DNA of 22,833 nt from UBA3792 sp964426415 (GTDB lineage Bacteria; Bacillota; Clostridia; Christensenellales; CAG-138), in the NCBI GenBank assembly GCA_964426415.1, contig CAYRQM010000030.1, forward strand, positions 1 through 22,833, in the 5' to 3' direction. A program made the translations under genes and the position numbers. Shown piece after piece: positions 1 to 6,707 of this stretch (position 1 is the first letter of the stretch; each line of letters starts with the position of its first letter). The notes under the pieces were generated by a model, which was not told the origin of the DNA, searched no databases, and saw only the letters and a program-made list of their open reading frames with translations.

Positions 1-36
1 CCAAACGGAGGTTCTTTTGTTTGCGTTGTACTTAGA

Positions 37-309
37 TTAGTTGATGGCGTCCTTCAGGGCTTTGCCCGCCTTGAACGTGGGAGCCTTGGAAGCGGGGATT
101 TCGATTTCTTTGCCGTTGGCGGGGTTGTGACCCTTGCGGGCGGGACGATCCTTGGATTCGAACGTGCCAAAGCCAACGAGAGAAACCTTCTCGTTTGCCT
201 TCAGAGACGCTTCGATGGTGCACAGAACGGCGTTGACTGCCTTTTCTGCGTCTTTCTTGGTCAGTGCGCTCTTCTCGGCGACTGCTGCGATCAATTCGGT
301 CTTATTCAT
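37..309 (-). CDS. hup: HU-type DNA-binding protein
   Basis: This is a 90-residue protein of the usual HU length. HU is a small dimeric histone-like protein that bends and compacts the nucleoid. The N-terminus MNKTELIAAVAEKS, the central VSLVGFGTFE and the arm RPARKGHNPANGKEIEIPAS are family hallmarks, and the C-terminus has the usual FKAGKALKDAIN pattern. I chose the ATG at 309 because GGAGG lies about nine bases upstream and because family members begin here; a longer open frame to 387 would have no homologous N-terminus. It lies downstream of mazG on the same strand but has its own promoter, so it is probably transcribed separately and strongly. No terminator is visible in the 36 bases between its stop and the window edge. 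Confidence 0.97.
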   Translation of the reverse strand: MNKTELIAAVAEKSALTKKDAEKAVNAVLCTIEASLKANEKVSLVGFGTFESKDRPARKGHNPANGKEIEIPASKAPTFKAGKALKDAIN

Positions 310-358
310 GAATGTTTCCTCCAAATAAATGAACGTTTGTGCTCTATGAGCCTTGCCT

Positions 359-387
359 ATTGTAACAAGTCTTATTCCGTTCGTCAA
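359..387 (-). promoter_or_regulatory. sigma-A promoter of hup, overlapping the mazG stop codon
   Basis: Read on the minus strand, the -35 box is TTGACG (387-382) and the -10 box is TACAAT (364-359), with exactly 17 bases between. The expected start of transcription is near 352, giving a leader of about 43 bases with a GGAGG site. The TGA stop of mazG (386-384) lies inside the -35 box. Boxes and spacing are seen directly; activity is inferred. Confidence 0.8.
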
Positions 388-1823
388 GCCTTTTTTGGCT
401 CTTTCTCGGAACTTTCGGCTTGTTTTGCCTTTTCCCAGTATGCATCCTGCTCCTTGAGCGTCAGATTCTCAAGCGATTGCCCGTCCGATTGGGCAAGCTG
501 CTCCATGACGCCGAAGCGCCGAATGAACTTGTCCGTGGCGTCGTGCAGCGTCTGTTCGGCGTCCAAGCCCAAAAGGCGGATGACGTTCACCACCGCAAAC
601 AGCAAATCGCCCGCCTCCTCGGCGATGTTGGATTGCTCGGAAACGGCGACGCGAAGCTCCTGCACCTCCTCCGTCACCTTGGGGAACGCTTCTTCGGCGT
701 TTGCCCAGTCGAAGCCCACCTTGCGCGCCTTCTTTTGCACCTTGGCGCTGCGCATCAGGGCAGGAAAGCGCTTTGGCACGGCGCACAGCACATCCGTTTG
801 GGTCGCTTGGCTCTTTTCGATGCGCTTCAGTGCGTCCCAGTTTGCCAGCACCTCCTCGGACGAATGCACCGTTGTGTCCCCAAAGATGTGCGGATGGCGA
901 TAGATGAGCTTTTTGACGATGCCGTCGGACACGTCGCGCAGCGTAAACCGCCCCTGTTCCTCGGCAATCTCGGCGTGGAACACCACCTGCAGCAGCACGT
1001 CGCCCAGCTCCTCGACGATATGGGCGTCGTCGCCCTCGTCGATGGCGTCGCACAGCTCGTAGCATTCCTCGATCAGGTCTTGCTTGAGGCTTGCGTGGGT
1101 TTGCTCCTTGTCCCACGGACAGCCGTTGGGCGCACGCAGCCGCGCCATGACGAGCGCCAGCTCCCGCACGCCGTAGCGGGTCAGCGCGTCGAACGAAACG
1201 GGCGGCACATACAGCACCGTGCCCGCAAACCAACGCGCTTGCCGATCCAGCTCGAACAGCGAAACGGTATGCAGCTTGTATGCGCCGTTTGCGTCCATGA
1301 CCGCAAGCGAAACGGGCAGCGACGACGGGTAATACTCCATCAAAAGCAGCTTGGTCTCGCCCGCTTCCAAGGCGTTGTCCAGCTCCTCGACGCACAGCGG
1401 CAGCCGCGTGTCGATTTGGGTGGGCAGCGCATGGGCGCAAACGGTGACCGCGTCCTGCACGGCGGGAAACGCCGCCTTGGCATAGGACACGCCCGCAAGC
1501 GTCACCACCGAAAAGCCTGCCTGCTTTGCGGCTTCCTGCAGCACGGGCAGTTGGGCAAAGCAGCCGTCGCCCATGACGGCGTACACGCAGCTTCCGCCGC
1601 TTGTCAACCGTTTTGCAATGGCCGCGTTGAGCGCGTCAAAATCGGACGATGCGTCGTACAGGTCGTCCATGTCGGTAAAGGCAAGTCCCGCGTCCAGCAC
1701 GGGCTTGGCGGACGGATGCAGCTTGGTTTGCAGATAGAGCTTGTCCGCGCCCAAGATTGCCTCCCACGCCGCGATGGTGCGGGTCTTTGGCGTAGACAGC
1801 GGCGCGATGGTAATGGTTTTCAT
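384..1823 (-). CDS. mazG: MazG nucleoside triphosphate pyrophosphohydrolase with degenerate methylase-like N-terminal domain
   Basis: The 479-residue product hydrolyses nucleoside triphosphates to monophosphate and pyrophosphate, a house-cleaning role. Two MazG modules are visible. The first, roughly residues 212-330, carries GCPWDKEQTH, EECYE (252-256) and EELGD (271-275). The second, roughly 350-450, carries EEVQE (385-389) and EEAGD (402-406). Residues 1-205 resemble the tetrapyrrole-methylase half of YabN-type proteins (HPSAKPVL, DDLYD, VYAV), but the glycine-rich GxGPGD start is replaced by APLSTPKT and the PGHP-like motif by MGDGCF, so SAM binding is doubtful. The start at 1823 is preceded by AAGGAAG, which overlaps the TGA of the upstream flippase gene and suggests translational coupling. 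Its stop overlaps the hup promoter. Confidence 0.93.
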   Translation of the reverse strand: MKTITIAPLSTPKTRTIAAWEAILGADKLYLQTKLHPSAKPVLDAGLAFTDMDDLYDASSDFDALNAAIAKRLTSGGSCVYAVMGDGCFAQLPVLQEAAKQAGFSVVTLAGVSYAKAAFPAVQDAVTVCAHALPTQIDTRLPLCVEELDNALEAGETKLLLMEYYPSSLPVSLAVMDANGAYKLHTVSLFELDRQARWFAGTVLYVPPVSFDALTRYGVRELALVMARLRAPNGCPWDKEQTHASLKQDLIEECYELCDAIDEGDDAHIVEELGDVLLQVVFHAEIAEEQGRFTLRDVSDGIVKKLIYRHPHIFGDTTVHSSEEVLANWDALKRIEKSQATQTDVLCAVPKRFPALMRSAKVQKKARKVGFDWANAEEAFPKVTEEVQELRVAVSEQSNIAEEAGDLLFAVVNVIRLLGLDAEQTLHDATDKFIRRFGVMEQLAQSDGQSLENLTLKEQDAYWEKAKQAESSEKEPKKA

Positions 1824-1830
1824 GAGTTTT

Positions 1831-3462
1831 TCACTTCCTTGCAAAGCGTGCCAGCTTGCGGCCGCCGGGAATGTATTGCAGCTCTTCCTTTGTGAACATA
1901 TGCAGCGCCAACATCAGCACGGCGTATGCCGCGACGCCCACCAGCACGGCGATGACCGTGGCGATGGAGCGGGTGAGGATGCGGCTGTCAAAGAACGGAA
2001 TCATGCGCAGCAGCTGATAGGTGCTGTACGCCAAGCAGCCCATGGTTGCGGACGCCAAAATGGGCTTTAGGAAGGTGTCCACCACGGAGAGCTTTGCCTT
2101 GGTGACCACCAAAAGCGCGATGGTGTCCAAAATGCCCGCAATGCCGAAGCACGCCAAATTGCTGTACACCGCGCCAAAGATGTTGATGGAGGGGATGCGG
2201 ATGCAGATCAGGTTGACCACGACCTTTGTCACGCCGCCGATGAGCAGAAAATAGACGGGCAGCCGATGCTTGCCCACGCCCTGCAGCGCGCCCGTTGCAG
2301 TTTGCACCAGCGAGATGAACACGACGGTGAACGCCGCCACCTGCATCAGCGATTCCGCAATGGACAGGGACTTGGGCGTGATGGACGAATAGAGCAGTTG
2401 GATGATGGGCCGCGCCAAGACGGAAAGCCCGACGGCGCAGGGCAGCCCCACCGCCATTGCCAGCTTAAGCCCCAAAAGCGACACCCGCTGTACCGAGAGG
2501 GTGTCTTGCTTGGCACGGGCGGCGGCGATGGCAGGCACCAGCGACATGGACAGCGCCACGGTGAGCGACGCGGGCAGATTGATGACGGAACGCACATAGG
2601 TGCAAAGCGCGACATAGTTGACCTGCGCCAGCTCCTTGGAATACCCGATGCTCTCCAAAAGCTCGGTAATCATCATGGAGTCCAAGACGTTTGCAATCGG
2701 CAGGATGGACGCGCCCAGCGTGATGGGAATGGCAAGCGCAAGGATGCGGCGCAAAATGGGATCGGTCGTTTTGACGGCAGGCTTTGCCATGCGCGGCAGC
2801 CGCCCCGCGCCCGCACAAAATATGGCCATCACGAGAAGCGCCAAAATTTCGGAGACGGTGACGCCCAGCAGGACGCCCGCCGCCCCTGCCGCATAGCAGT
2901 ACGGCGTGCCGGCGTATTTTTGGAAGAAAAAGTTCGCAAGCGCCAGCCCGAACAGAATCTTGAACACCTGCTCGGCAATCTGTGACACACTGGTGCCCGT
3001 CATGCGCTGCAAGCCCTGCAGATAGCCGCGCAGTGCGCAAAGGATGGATACAAAGAACAGCGACGGCGCCAGCGCCATCAGCGCGTACTTGGGATAGGCG
3101 TCCATGCCCAGCATTTGGGTGCCGATCCATTCAGCGCCAAAGAACATGAACGCGGTGGTGACAAGCCCAATGCCCACAAGCAGCAGCAGCGCGCGATACA
3201 GCACGCGGCGCGCACCGTCGTAGTTGCCAAGGGACGCCCGCTCCGCCACCATGCGGGAGATCGCGGTGGGAATGCCCGACGAGGAGATGATGAGAAGCCA
3301 AGAATAGATGGGGTAAATCTTCTCGTAATAGAACATGCCCGATTCGCCGATGATGCGAACGGCAAAGATGCGAAACAGCACGCCAAGCACCTTGCACAGC
3401 AGCCCGGCTGCGGCAAGGATGGCGGCGCCCTTCACGAATGAAGTTTTCTTCGTTTGTTCCAT
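1831..3462 (-). CDS. SpoVB/MATE-type polysaccharide flippase
   Basis: The 543-residue polytopic membrane protein belongs to the oligosaccharidyl-lipid flippase group (SpoVB/Wzx-like polysaccharide biosynthesis proteins). The family signature is at the N-terminus: VKGAAILAAAGLLCKVLGVL followed by FRI and RIIGESGMFYYEKIYPIYSW. About 14 hydrophobic segments follow, with the typical loop GYLQGLQRMTGTSVSQIAEQ and ALQGVGKHRLPVYFLLIGG near the C-terminal half. Members move lipid-linked wall or spore-cortex precursors across the membrane; which substrate this one takes cannot be told. I chose the ATG at 3462 because family members start just upstream of the first helix and the only extension is a TTG 36 bases upstream. 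There is no Shine-Dalgarno site and the promoter abuts this ATG, so the mRNA may be leaderless. The stop codon lies in the mazG ribosome-binding site. Confidence 0.9.
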   Translation of the reverse strand: MEQTKKTSFVKGAAILAAAGLLCKVLGVLFRIFAVRIIGESGMFYYEKIYPIYSWLLIISSSGIPTAISRMVAERASLGNYDGARRVLYRALLLLVGIGLVTTAFMFFGAEWIGTQMLGMDAYPKYALMALAPSLFFVSILCALRGYLQGLQRMTGTSVSQIAEQVFKILFGLALANFFFQKYAGTPYCYAAGAAGVLLGVTVSEILALLVMAIFCAGAGRLPRMAKPAVKTTDPILRRILALAIPITLGASILPIANVLDSMMITELLESIGYSKELAQVNYVALCTYVRSVINLPASLTVALSMSLVPAIAAARAKQDTLSVQRVSLLGLKLAMAVGLPCAVGLSVLARPIIQLLYSSITPKSLSIAESLMQVAAFTVVFISLVQTATGALQGVGKHRLPVYFLLIGGVTKVVVNLICIRIPSINIFGAVYSNLACFGIAGILDTIALLVVTKAKLSVVDTFLKPILASATMGCLAYSTYQLLRMIPFFDSRILTRSIATVIAVLVGVAAYAVLMLALHMFTKEELQYIPGGRKLARFARK

Positions 3463-3469
3463 GTACGGC

Positions 3470-3498
3470 AGTATAGCAGGTTTTTCGCCGCGAATCAA
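3470..3498 (-). promoter_or_regulatory. sigma-A promoter abutting the flippase start codon (possible leaderless mRNA)
   Basis: On the minus strand TTGATT (3498-3493) is followed after exactly 17 bases by TATACT (3475-3470). The predicted first transcribed base is about 3463, next to the ATG at 3462. The -35 box overlaps the TGA stop (3497-3495) of the upstream endopeptidase gene. Confidence 0.72.
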
Positions 3499-4676
3499 GC
3501 GTGCAAAAGCGCTTCTGTGAGGATTCCGCTGTTTTGCGCAAACAGTGCGGGCAAGTCCTCAATCGGCAACGGATTCACGCCGCGCCCCGCTTCGATCGTA
3601 TAGCCGCGCTTGCCGAACGCTTCGATGAACCAGTCCTTATAGCCCGCAAACCCGCTGGCATACGGCACGTTTGCCACCGCGTAGCCGCTCACCTCGGCGA
3701 AACGATTTGCAAGCTCCTCCGCCCCCGCAGGCGCCAAGTTCAAAAACTGCCAATAGATTTCCTCGCCTTGGGTGTGGTAAGACACGGTCAGCGCATAGTC
3801 TTGCCGCCGCGTCAGCGCTACCATCGCTTCGCTTTCGGGCGCTTCCAACGGCTTGCCGCCCACATAATCCCGTGGGCCGGGTCGCGTATAGCCTTGGGCG
3901 AATTTGATTTCCCGCGCCTGCTCCCACCCTGCGGGGTATTGCAGGTTCAAATCAATGCCGCGGATGTTCGCCTTCCACCCGGACGGAAACGGAATGTCGG
4001 GATAGAACGACGCCAGCGCCTTGGCTTGGGCGTAATAGCTGTCGTCCTGCCCGATGGCGCCCGTCACCAGATCGACGCCGTCCGGATTGACCAGCGGCGT
4101 CAGCGAAAGCGTCGCACGCGAAAACAACGCTGCTGCGGGCACGCCGTTGATCGTGCCGCCGCTTTGATACGCTTCGGCATACGCCTCAAGGTACAGCAGC
4201 ACCAGCGGCGTGGTAATCCACTCGTTGGCATGGTGGGCGGCGTTTACGCCCACGATGCGGGCGCCGCTGCCCATGGTGACCGTGTCGATGGGACGTCCCA
4301 TCACGCTCACGCCCACCGTTTCCATTGCAAGAAACGGATAGCGTGCGAGCAGTCCGTCCAACACGCAGCCCGTCAAAAAGGAACTGTACGGCACGTCGGC
4401 GGCGACCACGCGAAACGGCAGCGGCGTCACCGTCTCTTGCCCGTCGCGGATGGTGACGGTGTAGCCCGTCAAATATGGAAACAGCGCCGCCCAAGTGAGC
4501 CGCCCCACGATGCCGTCCGCCGCCAGTCCGTTTTGCGATTGGAACTGTTCCACGGCGCGCAGCGTGCGCCAGCCGAAGATGCCGTCCTTCTCGCCCGCTT
4601 GCAAGCCCGCCCGTTCGAGCGCCAGTTGTAAATAGGTGACGAACAACCCGCGTTCGCCGTATCGCAGCATTTGCAT
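3495..4676 (-). CDS. M14-family gamma-D-glutamyl-L-diamino acid endopeptidase with N-terminal peptidoglycan-binding domain
   Basis: The 393-residue enzyme probably cleaves the gamma-D-Glu to diamino acid bond of peptidoglycan stem peptides. Residues 4-65 form a peptidoglycan-binding domain (YGERGLFVTYLQLALERAGL, DGIFGWRTLRAVEQFQ, DGIVGRLTW). Residues about 88-390 are a zinc carboxypeptidase fold: HHANEWIT gives zinc ligands H149 and E152, SYHTQG gives H301, and YTIEAGRG gives the catalytic E362. DLNLQYPAGW stands where classical M14 enzymes have the substrate-binding Asn-Arg; Leu replaces the Arg, consistent with a diamino acid endopeptidase rather than a digestive carboxypeptidase. No signal peptide is evident, so it may act inside the cell on recycled muropeptides or during sporulation. 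AAGGGAGG five bases upstream fixes the ATG at 4676. Confidence 0.9.
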   Translation of the reverse strand: MQMLRYGERGLFVTYLQLALERAGLQAGEKDGIFGWRTLRAVEQFQSQNGLAADGIVGRLTWAALFPYLTGYTVTIRDGQETVTPLPFRVVAADVPYSSFLTGCVLDGLLARYPFLAMETVGVSVMGRPIDTVTMGSGARIVGVNAAHHANEWITTPLVLLYLEAYAEAYQSGGTINGVPAAALFSRATLSLTPLVNPDGVDLVTGAIGQDDSYYAQAKALASFYPDIPFPSGWKANIRGIDLNLQYPAGWEQAREIKFAQGYTRPGPRDYVGGKPLEAPESEAMVALTRRQDYALTVSYHTQGEEIYWQFLNLAPAGAEELANRFAEVSGYAVANVPYASGFAGYKDWFIEAFGKRGYTIEAGRGVNPLPIEDLPALFAQNSGILTEALLHA

Positions 4677-4682
4677 AAAAGC

Positions 4683-4697
4683 CTCCCTTCATGGGAG
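4683..4697 (-). promoter_or_regulatory. small hairpin covering the endopeptidase ribosome-binding site
   Basis: In the transcript CTCCC-ATGAA-GGGAG forms a five-base-pair stem with a five-base loop, and its right arm is the core of the Shine-Dalgarno site of the gene starting at 4676. It could dampen translation. The stem is short, so the effect is uncertain. Confidence 0.35.
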
Positions 4698-4727
4698 AGC
4701 TTATGCGATTGGTCAGCGCTTTGATGC

Positions 4728-4756
4728 TTGTCACGAAGCGCGAATCGTGATAGAAT
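4728..4756 (+). promoter_or_regulatory. sigma-A promoter of the leucine-rich-repeat gene
   Basis: TTGTCA (4728-4733) and TAGAAT (4751-4756) are separated by exactly 17 bases. Transcription should start near 4763, leaving a leader of about 18 bases with GGAGGGG (4769-4775) before the ATG at 4781. Confidence 0.75.
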
Positions 4757-4780
4757 GGCAACGCAAATGGAGGGGCATGC

Positions 4781-6634
4781 ATGCAGATGAACGAAACAAC
4801 CAAGAAACGGCGTCCCTTGACGCTGCTTTGGATTCTTTTGGCAGTGTTGCTGCTTGCGGCGGGCGCGACTGCCTTTTTCTTGGTGCAGCGCACCTACGCC
4901 TGCGTCAACGGCACGCTGTACAAGCGCGACGTCCAAACCATCGACCTGCGCGGCGAATCGCTGACCGTCGAACGCTATACTTCGTACCAAGCGCAAATGC
5001 CCGACGCCGTCCTCCTGTGGTCGGTGCCGATTGCGGGAGCCACCGTGGATTCCACCGCGACGGAAGCCGCCCTGCCCGCGTTCTCCGACGCGGATGTGCC
5101 GTTGCTTGCCTATCTTCCCGCCCTCACCCGCTTGGATTTGCACGGCTGCACCCAAGCTGCGGTGCTTGCTGCGGTGCGCGACGCGTACCCTGCCCTTGCG
5201 CTGCAATATGCCGTGTCGATCGGCGATACCGCCATCGAATGCGACGCCACCCACGCCGCTTTGGACGGCGATTTGCCCACGGTGGAAGCGCTTTCAACGG
5301 CGCTTTCCCTGCTGCCGCATTTGACGGCGCTCGATCTTTCTGCCTGCACGCCCGATGACGCAGCGGCGACGGCGCTGCTTGACGCATTTCCCACGCTGTC
5401 CATCACTTGGACTGCCGACATTCTGGGCGTGTCCCTCTCCTCCGCCGCCGAAACGCTGGATCTTTCTTCCGTCACGCCCTGCGACGTCGCCGCATTGACC
5501 GCGGCGCTCGACCCGTTGGCGCCGTATCTTCCAAATTTGACCACGTTGGACTTGGGCGACGCCGCGCTGACCGCCGCCGAGGTGCAGGCGTTGACCGACG
5601 CGTATCCCAACCTGACCATCGCCTGTCGGCTCGCCTTTTGCGGGCAGACGCTCGACACGGCGAACACCGAAGTGCTAACCCTTTCCGATGCGTCCCTTTC
5701 CGACCCGTCGCTTGGCGAAATCGTCGCGCTGCTGCCAAGCCTCACCACGTTGGACGTTTCCACCTGCACTGCCATGACGCCCGCGTCGCTCAAGGCGCTT
5801 GCCGCCCGCTTCCCCTCCCTGTCGCTGCAGTTTTCCATCGACTTTATGGGGGTGACGCTGACCCAAGCGACCACCGATTTTTCCCTTGCAGGCGTCACGC
5901 TTGCCGACACCACCGCGTTGGAATCGGTGGTTGCGCTGCTGCCCGCGTTGACGCGCGTCGATCTGTGCGGCTGTGGGCTTTCCGACGAAACCATGATGGC
6001 GCTGAACGACGCGTATGCGGGCAAGACGCGCTTCATTTGGGAATTCAGCCTCGGATTTTGGGGCAAGGTGCGCACCGATGTGGTGGTGTACTCCACCCAC
6101 AGCAACAAGGAGCCTGCCCAGAATCGAAACCGCCTGACCTCCGAAGACTGCAAGTGCTTCTCCTATTGTCTCGACCTGCAGGCGCTGGATCTGGGGCATC
6201 AGAACCTCACCGACCTTTCTTGGATTCTTCCGCTGAAAAACCTCCGCATTCTCATCTTGGCGGACAGCCGCATCACGGACATTTCGCCACTTGCCGCGCT
6301 GACCAATCTCCAATATGTCGAGCTGTTCATGAACGACATTACGGACGTTTCCCCGTTGGCGGGGCTGTCCAATCTGCTTGACCTCAATCTTTGCTTCAAC
6401 GAGCTGACCGACGTGACGCCGCTGTACACGCTGACGGGGCTGGAACGGCTTTGGATTCGCTGCTATACGCTGACCTCCGCCCAGTACAAGGCGCTGACAG
6501 AATCGCTGCCCACCTGCGAGGTGAACAGCACCGCATCCGCCAGCACGGAGGACGGTTGGCGCGAGCATCCGCGCTACCAATGGATTCGCAAATGCTTTCA
6601 CGATTACGTTCTGTACGACATGCCTACGGAATAA
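4781..6634 (+). CDS. membrane-anchored leucine-rich-repeat protein
   Basis: The 617-residue protein has a basic start (TKKRRP), one hydrophobic segment at about residues 13-35 and a large predicted extracellular part. Two kinds of repeat are visible. Five long units begin with LPxLTxLDL-type motifs at residues 112, 178, 250, 318 and 387, a period of 66-72 residues, each followed by a DAFP/DAYPxL-like segment. Residues 466-565 then hold internalin-like repeats with an exact 22-residue period (466, 488, 510, 532, 554), with the consensus LxxLxLxxNxITDISPLAxL. Such repeats bind proteins or glycans; the ligand is unknown. The C-terminus (TEDGWREHPRYQWIRKCF) is unlike a sortase signal. GGAGGGG five bases before 4781 fixes the start; ATG at 4787 is a weaker option and ATG at 4777 is out of frame. 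The gene is monocistronic between its promoter and a strong hairpin. Confidence 0.85.
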   Translation: MQMNETTKKRRPLTLLWILLAVLLLAAGATAFFLVQRTYACVNGTLYKRDVQTIDLRGESLTVERYTSYQAQMPDAVLLWSVPIAGATVDSTATEAALPAFSDADVPLLAYLPALTRLDLHGCTQAAVLAAVRDAYPALALQYAVSIGDTAIECDATHAALDGDLPTVEALSTALSLLPHLTALDLSACTPDDAAATALLDAFPTLSITWTADILGVSLSSAAETLDLSSVTPCDVAALTAALDPLAPYLPNLTTLDLGDAALTAAEVQALTDAYPNLTIACRLAFCGQTLDTANTEVLTLSDASLSDPSLGEIVALLPSLTTLDVSTCTAMTPASLKALAARFPSLSLQFSIDFMGVTLTQATTDFSLAGVTLADTTALESVVALLPALTRVDLCGCGLSDETMMALNDAYAGKTRFIWEFSLGFWGKVRTDVVVYSTHSNKEPAQNRNRLTSEDCKCFSYCLDLQALDLGHQNLTDLSWILPLKNLRILILADSRITDISPLAALTNLQYVELFMNDITDVSPLAGLSNLLDLNLCFNELTDVTPLYTLTGLERLWIRCYTLTSAQYKALTESLPTCEVNSTASASTEDGWREHPRYQWIRKCFHDYVLYDMPTE

Positions 6635-6653
6635 GTACCCCCCATTTTGCACG

Positions 6654-6689
6654 CAAAAACGGACGAACGCATGGTTCGCCCGCTTTTTG
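6654..6689. terminator. bidirectional terminator between convergent genes
   Basis: CAAAAACGG-A-CGAAC pairs with GTTCG-C-CCG-CTTTTTG around a short loop, with one mismatch and one bulge. The A-run and T-run flanks allow termination in both directions, which fits its place between the leucine-rich-repeat gene (stop 6634) and the minus-strand gene ending at 6708. Confidence 0.8.
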
Positions 6690-6707
6690 TTTGGTCTTAA
6701 ATTGGGG

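Noticed and set aside
420..1895. Long open frame on the plus strand opposite mazG
   Set aside because: It is antisense to a clear MazG gene. Its composition is rich in His, Arg and Gln, as expected from the complement of GC-rich codons. It has no convincing start site.
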